Part shown: positions 26,938 through 36,946 of the stretch, one piece after another
Layout of the letters: each line of letters opens with the position of its first letter
Position numbering within the stretch: position 1 is the stretch's first letter
Assembly (NCBI GenBank): GCA_938743325.2
Contig: OW568864.1
Location: forward strand, 62,001 to 126,000
Origin: Pycnococcus provasolii
Taxonomy: Eukaryota; Chlorophyta; Pseudoscourfieldiophyceae; Pseudoscourfieldiales; Pycnococcaceae
Direction: 5' to 3'
Length of the DNA: 64,000 nt
The notes under the pieces: model-generated
Database searches by the model: none
Told to the model about the DNA's origin: nothing
Seen by the model: the letters and a program-made list of their open reading frames with translations, nothing else
Position numbers and translations under genes: made by a program

Positions 26938-27522
26938 ATGGCGACGGACTCCGCCGCCTTGGCGACGGACTTGGCCGACGACGACAACGTCGACGACACG
27001 TCCTTGCTGCGAATCCTCGGGCACACGCACGCGAAGGCGCGCGACGCAGCGCGGAGGTACCTCCACATGTCCGCCGCTGACGTCACCTCGGCGTTCAACA
27101 AGACGGCACACGCACAAACACAACCGCTCAAACCGCGTGCAGGACTCGGACTCCAGGCGGCTTCCTCTGGGCTAGAGAGCGGGTTGGGGCCGTCGCTTTC
27201 TCTCGCGCAAAAGCCAACTGTCGCACACGCGCTCGCAAAACGCGTCGGGAAAATGAACAAGAGGATGAATGGACAGGAAGAGGCGGGCGGCGCGCCAAGA
27301 CTAGCAGCTGTGCCTCCCGCGTCCAAGCCAAGGAAGAGATTTGTGCGTGACCACGATGAAAGCGACGACGAAGACGACGACGACGAGAACGACGGAGGAC
27401 GCGGGGGTGGCGGACGCCGCGATGCATTCGGAGCAAGCAAGCTGAGCAGACAGCCGTTGTGGAGCCAGCTCGTTCCGAAGAAAAAGAACAAAAAATCTAA
27501 AAAGAAAAAGACGGCGCTGTAA
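26938..27522 (+). CDS. Small basic protein of unknown function, nuclear/nucleolar-like
   Basis: 194 residues from the ATG at 26938, directly after a CTTACAG. The N-terminal third is helical and acidic (LADDDNVDDTSLLRILG). A PLKPRAGLGLQAA motif follows near residue 63. An acidic DDED run comes near 145, then Gly/Arg-rich sequence and a C-terminal tail of almost pure lysine (PKKKNKKSKKKK), a strong nuclear or nucleolar signal. I recognise no family. Composition resembles ribosome-biogenesis accessory proteins, but that is only a resemblance. The stop lies 85 bases from the ArgRS stop on the other strand. Confidence 0.6.
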   Translation: MATDSAALATDLADDDNVDDTSLLRILGHTHAKARDAARRYLHMSAADVTSAFNKTAHAQTQPLKPRAGLGLQAASSGLESGLGPSLSLAQKPTVAHALAKRVGKMNKRMNGQEEAGGAPRLAAVPPASKPRKRFVRDHDESDDEDDDDENDGGRGGGGRRDAFGASKLSRQPLWSQLVPKKKNKKSKKKKTAL

Positions 27523-27607
27523 ACTATACCTTTGTATCACATTTTTTTTGGTCACAATAAGGTGTCGTGTTGTGTTACCCGCGGCGCGAAGTATGTAATT
27601 AGAATGT

Positions 27608-29725
27608 CTACAGCCTATACAGCGCTTCGATGCCGAGTAGGTCGAGGCACTTGCGCATGACACGCGCCGTCGACTCGCAGAGCAGCAGGCGGCTCTTCTG
27701 CTGGTCGGAGCCAACTACCCTGCACTCCGTGTAGAAGCTGCTGTAGAAGTTGGCAAGCTCGTACAGGTACTCGCAGATGCGGTGTGGATTCAAGCCGTCC
27801 ATCGTGTCGTCGAGCATCTCGGGAAGGCGCGCGATGTGCAACGCAAGCGCACGCTCCTGCGGCGCGGTGATGTGCACCACCGCCTTGCCGTCCTCCAAGA
27901 TTTTATCCATGTTCAGCGGGATGTTCCCATCCGCGGACTCGAGCGCTACTTTCATGCCAGCCTCGTCTGCCACACCAGCCTTGACGAGGATCTGTGCAAC
28001 GCGCGCGTGCGCGTAGAGCAGGTACACCGCCGTGTTGCCCTTCAGCTCAAGCATGCGGTCGTACGAAAATACGTAGTTCGACGTGCGGTTGTTCTTCAGA
28101 TCCGCGTACTTGCACGCGCCGTATCCCATGATGCGCGCCGCTTCGGACACCTCATCCTTGCTCATCTTGCCGCCGTACGCCTCCTCGTTGCGCTGAGAAA
28201 TGTTGTCGTGGCAACGCGACACAGCCTCGTCAAGCAGCGAAGCAAGCTTCACCGTGTCACCGGATCGCGTGCGGAAGCGCTTGCCGTCCTCGCCGAGCAC
28301 GAGGCCGAAGCCAACGTGCTCGACGCGCGTCTTCTCCGGATCCCACCACTTGGCACGCTTCGCCGCGTCGAAAAATCCCTGGAAGTGCAGACTCTGACCC
28401 ACGTCCGTCACGTAGACGAGCTCGTCACCCTTCTCGACGTCGATGCGGTGTCGAATTGACGCTAGGTCCGTGGTGGCGTATCCAAACCCTCCGTCGCTCT
28501 TGCGGACGATGAGCGGCGCGACGTTCTCGTCGTCGGGACCCTTTCCTTCCGGGAAGACGCAAACGGCGCCATCCGATTCGATCGCGACGCCGATACTCAG
28601 GAGCTCTTTGACCGTTTCAGGCAGGAACGGGTTGTAGAACGACTCGCCGCGCTCCTCGAGGCGGTTCACGTCAAGCCGATCGTACACCTTGCTGAACTCC
28701 TTGCGCGACACGTCGCAGATCTCCTGCCACATGCGAAGACTCTCCTTGTCTCCACCCTGCAGCGTCGTGACGCGCTTTCGCGCTCGCTCCTTGAACTCGT
28801 CCTCCTCGTCGAAGCGAGCCTTCGCCTGCTTGTAGAAGACGGTGAGGTCGCTCACCGACTCGTCGTCCGTCGCCTTGCCGGCAGCCTTCTGATCGTTCAG
28901 GTGTTCGATGAGCATGCCAAACTGCGTACCCCAGTCGCCGACGTGGTTGAGCGCAAGCACGGACGCACCGCAGAAAGTGTACGTTCGTGCGAGCGACTCG
29001 CCGATGATGGTGCTTCGCAGGTGACCGACGTGCATTTCCTTGGCAACGTTCGGGCTGCTGTAGTCGATGATGACCTTCTTTCCCTTTCGCGACGTTGGCG
29101 CGAGCCATGCAACTCCGTCGGTGACGATGCGCGCCGCCGTGGTCGCGAGCAGGCTGTCGTTCAGTGTGACGTTGATGAACCCAGGACCCGCGATGTCTGT
29201 TTTTTTGATGAGCTCGTTCTCCGGCAGCGCCGCCAGGATTGCCTCCGCGACGGCACGCGGCGACTTGAACGGGTTGTCTGCGCCAAGCTTCTTGCACATT
29301 CCGAAGAGCGCCATGGCGTTGTTGCACTGGTAGTCTCCAAGCTGCGCGTTCTTCTGGTCGGTGGGAGCGACCATAGCAAGCTGCGTGGGTATTCCAGCGG
29401 GAACGACGGCGGCGAGAGCTTCCTCGAAGAGTTCTTTGACAGCTGAGATGAGCGCGGGTGAGTCCATGGCTGACGCCGCCGCCGACGCCGCGACGGACGC
29501 GGCTGCTGCAGGCGATCCCCGGAACGGCGCCATGGCGCACGCCGGCGGTCCCGCGCGTCCCCAGCATCCGAGCGGGCCGACGGGTCCTACGCCCGTCAGC
29601 AGCGAGGGCGCGAAGTGCGTTTTCATTCCCCGAGCAAGGGTCCGAGTGGGTACAAAGGCGGCAGAGGTCGGCAGAGGTCGGCAAGGGCGGCGCACAAACG
29701 AGGCAGAGAAGTGCACCGTGCGCAT
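27608..29725 (-). CDS. Arginyl-tRNA synthetase, probably organelle- or multi-targeted
   Basis: 705 residues. An Arg/Ala/Pro-rich N-terminal ~90 residues with several in-frame Mets (MRTVHF, MKTHFAP, MAPFRG, MDSPAL) suggests a targeting peptide, and leaky starts could serve two compartments. The core has SSPNVAKEMHVGHLRSTIIG (HIGH motif as HVGH, near residue 232), NHVGDWGTQFGMLIEHL, a GYATTDLASI block, and the degenerate KMSKS as KRFRTRSGDTVKL, typical of eukaryotic/bacterial class I ArgRS. The C-terminal anticodon-binding domain (DALR-type) ends in LLGIEALYRL rather than the commonly seen LLGxxxxxxM. It charges tRNA-Arg. It converges with the small basic gene. Confidence 0.95.
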   Translation of the reverse strand: MRTVHFSASFVRRPCRPLPTSAAFVPTRTLARGMKTHFAPSLLTGVGPVGPLGCWGRAGPPACAMAPFRGSPAAAASVAASAAASAMDSPALISAVKELFEEALAAVVPAGIPTQLAMVAPTDQKNAQLGDYQCNNAMALFGMCKKLGADNPFKSPRAVAEAILAALPENELIKKTDIAGPGFINVTLNDSLLATTAARIVTDGVAWLAPTSRKGKKVIIDYSSPNVAKEMHVGHLRSTIIGESLARTYTFCGASVLALNHVGDWGTQFGMLIEHLNDQKAAGKATDDESVSDLTVFYKQAKARFDEEDEFKERARKRVTTLQGGDKESLRMWQEICDVSRKEFSKVYDRLDVNRLEERGESFYNPFLPETVKELLSIGVAIESDGAVCVFPEGKGPDDENVAPLIVRKSDGGFGYATTDLASIRHRIDVEKGDELVYVTDVGQSLHFQGFFDAAKRAKWWDPEKTRVEHVGFGLVLGEDGKRFRTRSGDTVKLASLLDEAVSRCHDNISQRNEEAYGGKMSKDEVSEAARIMGYGACKYADLKNNRTSNYVFSYDRMLELKGNTAVYLLYAHARVAQILVKAGVADEAGMKVALESADGNIPLNMDKILEDGKAVVHITAPQERALALHIARLPEMLDDTMDGLNPHRICEYLYELANFYSSFYTECRVVGSDQQKSRLLLCESTARVMRKCLDLLGIEALYRL

Positions 29726-30158
29726 ACAAACGACGACGACGTGCGAGCGTTGTGGCGATCGCTTTGCGGCGATCGAACAGGTATGCGACCCCTCCCCCGT
29801 CGTCAGGTTAGGTTCTGTGGGGCGAGAACTGGAGGGAACTGGGAAGAAGTGGCGGCGCTAGGCATGCTGTTAGGGTTAGGGTTAGGGTTAGGGTACAGTG
29901 TTGTACACCGGGTAGGGTACCTTTAAGGGCCAGTGGTTCGTTCGGGCGGGCGGGCAGGCATGATCTTGTGGGTGACGTGCAAGGTGCGTAGCGTTCGGCG
30001 TTCGGCGTTCGGCGTTCGGCGTTTGCGAACCTTTTTATCGTGAAACGCGCAATTTTGTCTTTTTTACCAAATAGGAGTAAATTTGAAAGCTTTCTTGGTT
30101 ATTTACTACTGCTGCTGATTTGAAACAAAAGAAAAACGGTTTTTCATTCAAGAGAATT
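29726..30158. other. Intergenic region with TTAGGG array and GGCGTTC repeats
   Basis: Holds the telomere-like array 29870-29894 and a direct tandem GGCGTTC heptamer run (about 29994-30021). No gene was found. It is upstream of ArgRS and downstream of the type I membrane protein gene. Confidence 0.45.
29870..29894 (+). repeat. Interstitial telomere-like array (TTAGGG)
   Basis: Four consecutive perfect TTAGGG units, 145 bases upstream of the ArgRS start (minus strand). Confidence 0.9.
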
Positions 30159-30792
30159 CTACTCCTTCGTCTGCGCCGGAACGGCGTAAGAGGCCGCGGC
30201 CGGATTCGACGGACTCGCGGTGATCAGGCGGTCGCCGCGAACGGCGATGGCGACGGGGCCGTCGGGATTCACCACGGCAAGCGCCGGCATGTCACAAGAA
30301 GTCGAATCGCCAAGCGGCGCCATCTCGCTCGAGTACGCGCCATTCTGCTCAAGCGACGCGAAGGCGTCACTCGAACCGGCATCGGCATTCAGGGGCAGGC
30401 GAAGCATTTGCTCGAAGCGGCGTGTTCGCACACGACGAACCGCCAAAACTGACGCGATCGCAATGCCCACCGCCGCCACCGCGGCGCACACTCCTCCAGC
30501 TACCGCGGCGACGTTCACTTCGCCGCCATCGTCCTCATCCGCCTCGACCGTGAGTTCCACGGTCACGTCCGACTCGCCGTCGTTGAAGCGCGACGAAACC
30601 GTCGACGATCCTGTTCCGCCAACGACATTGTTCGATGACGGGTCGGGCGAGTAAAAGCTGCCAGTTCCCACGAAAAATGTAATCGTGCCCATGCTGGATG
30701 TCGGCTCGTCGCTACCGAAATCAATGGTCGTGCCACCAGGCGGCACCGGCGGTGAGAGCCTTCCACTTCCAAACCCACTTCCACTTCCTGAA

Positions 30793-30831
<39 letters not shown>

Positions 30832-31418
30832 CCACCACCAAGGAGGAAGATAAGTAATTGCGTGAGAAAGTCGCCGCCGGACGTGTTGTCCTCCACCATA
30901 GGCGTCAAATCTTCAGCCTTGTCAGGCATTATAGCCTCCGAGACCAGCCAAGACTGGACGTCGTTGAAAAGCAGCGTGTAGTCGTTGTTTCCCTTACTAG
31001 CAGTCGTCCACACGGTACAGTTGACCAACGTCCCCGCCGGCAGCTTGGACGCCTTTCGAGGATTCAGGTGATACTCGGCCGCACCGTCCTCGGTGTCAAC
31101 GTCGACGAAAGACACGTGCTTCGTTCCGTTCGGCAGGGTGTCGAGGCAGCTTAGCACGTACTTTCCGCAATCTTTGCGCTCACCCTTCTCCTTTTCGGGC
31201 GTGCTAAGCGCGGCGTCTGTTGAGTTGCAGGAGATGTTCGAGACGCCCAAGTTGTAGTCTCTGTCCTGCTTGTTTCCGTCCGTACAGAATGAGCTAGGCA
31301 ACCAGCTACCGCACGCCGACTTATTTTTTTTTTCTTTCGCCTCGACAAGCACCGTGGGCGTGAGGGTGAGGAGCGTGCATAAGGCGGCGGCCGCGAGTGA
31401 GTAGCGAGTGGCGAGCAT
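30159..31418 (-). CDS. Type I single-pass membrane protein with Gly-Ser stalk, unknown
   Basis: 419 residues. A clean signal peptide (YSLAAAALCTLLTLTPTVLVEA) is followed by a Cys-containing ectodomain with N-glycosylation sequons (NIS, NST, NGT, NCT). A (GS)n stretch of about 20 residues, from a CCTGAG hexamer repeat (about 30789-30832), forms a linker. A transmembrane helix (AAVAGGVCAAVAAVGIAIASV) comes near residue 310, then RRVRTRR as the stop-transfer signal and a ~90-residue cytoplasmic tail. I recognise no domain family. The ectodomain Cys pattern suggests a small folded unit; a surface receptor or wall protein is possible, without further support. The hexamer repeat is likely to vary in length among strains. 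Confidence 0.65.
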
Positions 31419-31925
31419 TGTGTTGGAAAGGTAAGTTCACACCTGAGAAGACGTGCTTCCTTAAGGTGAAGAATGAAGGGAGTCGACGACGATGGACGCG
31501 TCGCGCGGGGAGTGGTGGGCCTCCTGGAGCCTGGGTGATGACGAGTGGCTTACATATTTGTATGAGCCTGTTCTGAGCGGCGGAAACATGCAGGGTTGGC
31601 AGGACAGGCGGAAAGTATAAATGAATTAATTGCTGTCGCGACTGTAGAGCATCATTTGTGGAACATTGTGGAACATTGATTGTGGAACATTTCACGAGTG
31701 ATATCAGCCACTCCACTGTTGTTGTTCTCGTATCAAAACCTGATCAATTTCCTGAAAACTACCCGGTAAGGTTAGGTAAAATTGGAGTTCGACCACTCCA
31801 ATCTCTCCTAGTTTATGACGAGCCCTTCTTGTACCGAACGCGGTAAGAATACAGTAAATTTCACGGACGAAACCATCCTGGAAAGACACGTGGCGTGTTC
31901 CTAAAGGAGGCTAATATTATTACCA

Positions 31926-31940
31926 ATCATAGTCTATGAT
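31926..31940. repeat. Perfect 7-bp inverted repeat (ATCATAG/CTATGAT)
   Basis: Seven-base stem with a one-base loop, containing TAGTCTATGAT, identical to the core of the hairpin at 20167-20183. Confidence 0.55.
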
Positions 31941-32157
31941 ACCAACCGGCAACCACGGAACCAACCACTTACTTGAAGAAGAAAAACGGAACCTGCTCAT
32001 CAGATGTCAGACATCATCAGAGATGGGAACAAACAGGTGGGAACAAACAGGTGGGACAAAGGTCAGACATCAGAGGACAACCAAAACCAAAACCAGAACC
32101 AAAACAAAAACACAAAACAAAACACCACCACAAAAGTCACTACGGGTAACCCCCGTG

Positions 32158-32203
32158 CTAACCCTAACCCTAACCCTAACCCCTAACCCCTAACCCGAAC
32201 CCG
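32158..32203 (-). repeat. Interstitial telomere-like array (CCCTAA, degenerating)
   Basis: Three perfect CCCTAA units pass into CCCCTAA and CCCGAA variants; about 320 bases upstream of the AP2 gene. Confidence 0.85.
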
Positions 32204-32519
32204 TACCCCTCCCCACAAGAAAAATCTTTCTGAAATCTCAAATCTGAACTCAACACTTTTTCAAGGCCTTTTTCTTTCGCCTTCCTTTTTTGTCTTCCCT
32301 CTCCCACCAATCAAAGTTGTTTGAAACATCCACTTGCCATCACAAAACTACTGATGGCGTCTCGTTCCCTTTGTGCGGATGCTTCGGCTTCCTCTTTTCT
32401 TTTGTCTTTACAGTGGCTTTACAGTGTTATTAATGCACACGTCAGTAGTAGCATCCTCTTCTTCTTCTTCCACAAGTGACTATTTGCACCAATCAGTCAA
32501 GGCATAGTTCAGTTTGCTC

Positions 32520-34472
32520 ATGACGACGCCTGGAAGGACTCCTCTGGGCGTTGGCGTTGGCGTTGACGATGCCACCGTGACGTTGCCTCGTCTTGACCTT
32601 TGCCCTGAAGAAGACAAAAAGGTTCAAAGCGCTTTGCCTCTGAAGGATCCTGCTCAAGAAGAATGTCATGTGCATGAAGACGACGACGACGACGACGACG
32701 AGCACTTCTTTCGATCCATCGCGGAAGAACCCGACGAAAATATGGAAAACTTTCACGAAGGAGGAGAAACGAAACAAACAACAAACAACAAACTACAGCA
32801 CACGCCTCCACCACCACCTCCACAAACGTCGCCGCGTCGGAAAAACAGCACAAATAACAACAGCACAAACAGCAACAGCGCAAGCACATCCTCGGGCTCG
32901 AACTATCGCGGAGTCACCGCGCACCGCATGTCCGGCCGATGGGAAAGCCACGTGTCGGAAAATGGAAGGCAGGTCTATTTAGGAACGTTCGAATCCGAAG
33001 AACACGCCGCGAGGGCGCACGATCGCATGGCGATACACCTCAAAATGCACCAACAAACAGTCAGCTCGACGAGCGATCACGACGCCTCGGAAGACGCCGG
33101 CGTAAATGACCTCGCCAACAACACAGATGTTCCAGCTCTCAACTTTCCCATCGCCGACTACGCAGATGAACTGCACAGCCTCAGATCGAGCACGCGCGAA
33201 GACCTCGTCGCGCGCCTGCGCCGCGAGTCTTCGGGCTTCTCTCGCGGAACCAGCACGTACCGTGGCGTTTCGTACCGCGAGTCGACGAACCGGTGGGAAG
33301 CGCGGATCGGGCGGCTGCTGGGGCGCAAGTACAGCTACCTTGGCACGTTTGCAACGGGAGAGGCTGCAGCGCGCGCGTACGATCGCGCGGCGATCGTGTG
33401 CCGCGGCCGAGACGCAATCACCAACTTTCACCTGAGCGAGTACGAGGAGGAGCTCGCGAAGGTGGAGGCTGCAACGCCGGAGGAACGCACGGAGATGGAG
33501 CGTGCGATTGTCTCGCGCACGGAGGTGGCTGATGCACTTTGCCGACGCAAGCGTGTGGACGGCGTTGCAGAGACGGCGAAAGGCCTTGCTGCGGCGGAAC
33601 CGCCCGCCACTGCCGCCACAGCCTCTGCCACAGCTGTCGCTGCCGCAAGCACGACGACGACGGTTGCGACTGCCGGCGCCGGCGACGAATCGCCAACCAA
33701 CTGTGGCGGGAAGGCGACAGAGATGGCTGATCCAGCATCGAGCATCGTCAACCGCACGAAGCACTTCAGCGCGACGATTGCGGCAATTCCGCCCGGACCT
33801 CTGCTGATGGCGCTTAGCAATCAGCAGAATGTTGCAGCGGGAGGAAGTGGTGCGCAAGCCAGCGAACGAGGTGGTCATGTCGTGCAGGGCGTGATGGGCG
33901 CTCAGAAGCGCCGCTTCAAGCGCGTGCGCAGTGCACCAGCACCGCCTCTACAATATCTAGCTTCGGCGATAGGCGCCGTGAAGGGAACGGTGGCAACGTT
34001 GGTTCCTACCTTGTCACTTCCTGCCACCGCTGCTGCTCCTCCTGCTGTCGGTGGAGGCGCATCGTTCTACTCGGTGCAGCGTTCGGTAAGTGCTGTACAT
34101 CCGAACACGTCGCCGTTGCCAACCGCACGGCACGAGCCTGCCTACAACATGTGTAACAGCGCGATGGAAGTGAACGTCGACGAGCTCCGTCGTCGCGCGG
34201 CTGAACTTGCACGGGAGCAGGAACTGGTGCATCGCGCGCTCGCCGAGCAGGAGCGTCGCGTGTTTGCGAGGATGCTAGATGAGTCGCGTCAAAAGAATAT
34301 TGTTGACGTTGACGACATTGACATTTTGCCAGATCTCGAGAGTCTTCTGCTGCCTAGCCCGAGAGGAGTTGCGGGTACGAAGCGTCGTGCTGAGAAGGAG
34401 GAGGTGGAGGTGGAGGAGGAGAATCTTCCTAGTTCTATGGAATGGCTTCTCGACGAAAACATTCAAACATAA
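32520..34472 (+). CDS. Double AP2-domain transcription factor
   Basis: 650 residues from MTTPGRTPLGVGV (ATG 32520; an upstream TTG is not a likely start). The first AP2 domain (about residues 128-180) opens NYRGVTAHRMSGRWESHV and contains QVYLGTFESEEHAARAHDR. The second (about 246-310) has TYRGVSYRESTNRWEARI, YLGTFATGEAAARAYDRAA and a NFHLSEYEEEL end. Two AP2 domains with RGV and YLGTF elements place it in the AP2/ANT-like branch rather than single-domain ERFs. The rest is Ala/Thr-rich, with an acidic stretch at the N terminus (HEDDDDDDDEH) and a short coiled coil around residues 550-590. Nuclear DNA binding is expected; targets are unknown. Confidence 0.92.
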   Translation: MTTPGRTPLGVGVGVDDATVTLPRLDLCPEEDKKVQSALPLKDPAQEECHVHEDDDDDDDEHFFRSIAEEPDENMENFHEGGETKQTTNNKLQHTPPPPPPQTSPRRKNSTNNNSTNSNSASTSSGSNYRGVTAHRMSGRWESHVSENGRQVYLGTFESEEHAARAHDRMAIHLKMHQQTVSSTSDHDASEDAGVNDLANNTDVPALNFPIADYADELHSLRSSTREDLVARLRRESSGFSRGTSTYRGVSYRESTNRWEARIGRLLGRKYSYLGTFATGEAAARAYDRAAIVCRGRDAITNFHLSEYEEELAKVEAATPEERTEMERAIVSRTEVADALCRRKRVDGVAETAKGLAAAEPPATAATASATAVAAASTTTTVATAGAGDESPTNCGGKATEMADPASSIVNRTKHFSATIAAIPPGPLLMALSNQQNVAAGGSGAQASERGGHVVQGVMGAQKRRFKRVRSAPAPPLQYLASAIGAVKGTVATLVPTLSLPATAAAPPAVGGGASFYSVQRSVSAVHPNTSPLPTARHEPAYNMCNSAMEVNVDELRRRAAELAREQELVHRALAEQERRVFARMLDESRQKNIVDVDDIDILPDLESLLLPSPRGVAGTKRRAEKEEVEVEEENLPSSMEWLLDENIQT

Positions 34473-34627
34473 AAACAAGTGAGTGGGTACCCTACGAAAG
34501 ATTTTGCGCCATTTTTGTTTCGTTTTCTCAAATTTGTGTGGGGGGGGGATAGCAATAATCGCGTCATCATACTTTTGACTGGCTTGTTACATCACCAAAC
34601 AAAACCGTTTTTGTTCATTTTCAATTT

Positions 34628-35530
34628 TCAATTCCAATGCTTAATTGCATACGCCTTCACCTGCTCCAGAGTCAGGAACATGGCAACATTCCAAGCGCCA
34701 AGACGTGCAAAGTTGAGCCAGAATCCGCTGTAGAAGGCTAATGGCCCATCATTTGCAAACGTTTTCACGAAGCAGTCTACCGTTCCGTTGTACAGTCCCG
34801 TCTTGTCCGCCATGACGCGGCTCTTCACAACATCGACGGGCGAGCCGACGCAGACGGCGGCAAATCCAGCGCCGAGACCTGCGCCGAGGTGCACGGCAAC
34901 GCCGTCCTCGAGTCCGGCGGCTAGCATCATCTGTTTGATTTGGTCGTAGCTCGCAAGTTCGGTGGCGTTGATGACAGCATTTCGCATGACGTTCGGCCCG
35001 AGTCCCGTCCACAGTCCTGCGATTCCCTCTTCCCTGGCGATGATGCCGTACGCGGCGAAGGCGTTCGGATACTTGCGCGGCGCGCCCGGCGGCAGTTTTC
35101 CCTCACCCTGCATGCGCACCTTGACGAGGTCTGTGGGACAGGCGATGGTGATTGCGACACCTCCCGTGAGCAGACCTGCTGCGATCTTCTGAAGGAGCGG
35201 CACGTCTCCAACGTGGTCCTTTCCGACGATCATCTGCTTGACCGGGTCGTAGAGTCCAATGCGCAGTCCCCCGAAGAGGCACTGTCGGTGCAGTCCCGGT
35301 TCGATTCCCTTCCAGAGCGCGCCGACACCCTCTTCCTTTGCGACTGTTGCCATGGTCCCGACGAGTCCCGCGTACTTGGGCGTCGCTCCCGCCGCGGTAG
35401 TTTGCACTTGCAGTCGCACCTTGGCGGTGTCGAGTGGGATGGTGAGGAACTCGGCCCAGCACGTGGCGACGGCTGAGCACGCGAACGACTTGTGTATGGG
35501 CAGCGTGGGTCCTGACGACGGCGGCGACAT
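34628..35530 (-). CDS. UCP: Mitochondrial carrier, uncoupling-protein (PUMP/UCP) type
   Basis: 300 residues with three ~100-residue repeats, each with a carrier signature: PLDTAKVRLQ near residue 33, PTDLVKVRMQ near 137 and PVDVVKSRVM near 230. Blocks such as GKLPPGAPRKYPNAFAAYG, LWTGLGPNVMRNAVINATEL and DGPLAFYSGFWLNFARLGAW closely match plant UCP/PUMP proteins. Six transmembrane helices in the inner mitochondrial membrane are expected. Plant family members dissipate the proton gradient or exchange aspartate, glutamate and dicarboxylates; which applies here is not visible. Length is normal. Confidence 0.92.
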   Translation of the reverse strand: MSPPSSGPTLPIHKSFACSAVATCWAEFLTIPLDTAKVRLQVQTTAAGATPKYAGLVGTMATVAKEEGVGALWKGIEPGLHRQCLFGGLRIGLYDPVKQMIVGKDHVGDVPLLQKIAAGLLTGGVAITIACPTDLVKVRMQGEGKLPPGAPRKYPNAFAAYGIIAREEGIAGLWTGLGPNVMRNAVINATELASYDQIKQMMLAAGLEDGVAVHLGAGLGAGFAAVCVGSPVDVVKSRVMADKTGLYNGTVDCFVKTFANDGPLAFYSGFWLNFARLGAWNVAMFLTLEQVKAYAIKHWN

Positions 35531-35830
35531 GGCTGACCAAACTTGTGATATATAAGATAAAAGATACGGATGGATGTGAATCGGATAGGGACGGATAAAG
35601 GTAACTTAGAACGAACCGGAACTTTTTTTTCAAAGGTAGGGCTGAGGAGAGCCGTCAAATCTCACGCCTGGATCCCTCCTCTGCGGTGGATCCCCCGGGG
35701 CCCCGGTTTCTGCGGGGGGTCCTGGGCTGCCGGGAGGGAGGTTGGCAACGAACGAACTGACAGCTCTTTTTTGCTTTGACCTGCCCCGTTTCGTTATTCG
35801 TTTTTTGTTTGAAATTTTGTCCTAGCAACG

Positions 35831-36856
35831 ATGGCGCCCTCGTCGTCGTCGTCGTCGGCATCTGCATCTGCGTCTGCGTCTGCATCTGCGTCGTCGTTCA
35901 TGAGACACCTGCGCAGCAAAGCGCTCTCGTCGTCGTTTGCGTTTGAGGACCTTGGGGACGACGACAACCACTCCTCAGACGCAAGACACGCCATTCAGAC
36001 AGACGAAGCAGAAGCTCAAGACGCAAACGCGGCTCAGGAGATCATTCGGCAGTGGAACCTCGTCATGGAGTCCGCCAACACGTACGCAGCGACGCCAGCA
36101 TTCAGCGTCGCGGAACGAGCGGCGGGAATTGCGCTCGTGCGTGCGCTCGAAGGGGCGACGGGATCTGTAGGACCACCCGTGGAAGTTCCGAACCGCACGC
36201 CGCCAACGTGGGCAAAAACATACTACAAGGCGGTCGCCGCGGTCGACAACGGAAAGAGGTACGTCAGCGTGTACGACGGAATGACGGAGTACGCCGTCGG
36301 AAGTACCGTCTTCCAGCCGCACGGGCCGAACCACACGGGGGGACTGTACGTGTACCGCACCGCGGAGGCGTGCCTGCGTGCGGACGAGGAAACCTTCCCG
36401 AGCGCAAGCGCGATGCTCAACCAGCCGAGGGCACTCGCGCGCGTCAAGGCGTGGAATGAGACGCGCGATATGGAGCCCATTAGGTATGGAGACAAGCTCG
36501 CGTACGCGTTTGTGCAAGTGGAGGCGATCTTGCCTTACCCAGTGAGCTGGAAAAGAGGCGGCGGAGGCTCCGCCAAGGACAGAGAGGCGCGTCAACAAAC
36601 AACAGCGACGGCGCCCACAACGCCTGATCAGACGACGACGACGACGACGCGACGGGCTCCGACAGCCGCCGCGGCAGCGGCGGCAGCTGCGACGACGGCA
36701 GACGTCACGCTGCTTCCTCTGGAGGAGCGACACGAACGTCGTCGCGTGGAACTTAGGCGCAGGCAAGCTGCCACCATACGACTCGAGGAGGAGGTTCGCG
36801 CGATGGAACGAAGACTTGGCGAGTTTCGGACAACAACGGAAGGCCTGTCGTTGTGA
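35831..36856 (+). CDS. Unknown protein with Ala-Ser repeat and small beta-rich domain
   Basis: 341 residues from the ATG at 35831. The N terminus is an (AS)n run encoded by a GCATCT/GCGTCT microsatellite. Residues about 135-195 read as a compact beta domain: YYKAVAAVDNGKRYVSVYDG, TEYAVGSTVFQP and GGLYVYRTAEACLRADE, a pattern (value, strand, DG, xEYxxG, GGxYVY, A-rich helix) that I recall in short uncharacterised algal and large-DNA-virus proteins. After a Thr/Ala-rich linker the C-terminal ~60 residues are a charged coiled coil (ERHERRRVELRRRQAATIR). Function is unknown. The gene shares a 300-base divergent region with the carrier. Confidence 0.6.
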   Translation: MAPSSSSSSASASASASASASSFMRHLRSKALSSSFAFEDLGDDDNHSSDARHAIQTDEAEAQDANAAQEIIRQWNLVMESANTYAATPAFSVAERAAGIALVRALEGATGSVGPPVEVPNRTPPTWAKTYYKAVAAVDNGKRYVSVYDGMTEYAVGSTVFQPHGPNHTGGLYVYRTAEACLRADEETFPSASAMLNQPRALARVKAWNETRDMEPIRYGDKLAYAFVQVEAILPYPVSWKRGGGGSAKDREARQQTTATAPTTPDQTTTTTTRRAPTAAAAAAAAATTADVTLLPLEERHERRRVELRRRQAATIRLEEEVRAMERRLGEFRTTTEGLSL

Positions 36857-36946
36857 CCATACACGTTCTGTAATTTAAAAAAAAAATCACTTTGTTGATC
36901 AGAAGATGAAAAAGGTGGTTATGGTATCTGAGATTGCGACGATGAA

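Larger units (their letters stand above)
31419..32519. promoter_or_regulatory. 1.1-kb divergent region between membrane protein and AP2 genes
   Basis: No gene seen. Contains TGTGGAACATT repeated three times (about 31656-31691), the hairpin ATCATAG-T-CTATGAT (31926-31940), CCAAAA/CAAAA tracts (about 32080-32140) and a telomere-like array (32158-32203). Confidence 0.45.

Noticed and set aside
29870-29894. TTAGGG arrays as evidence of a chromosome end
   Set aside because: All arrays are short and flanked by intact genes on both sides, so they are interstitial.
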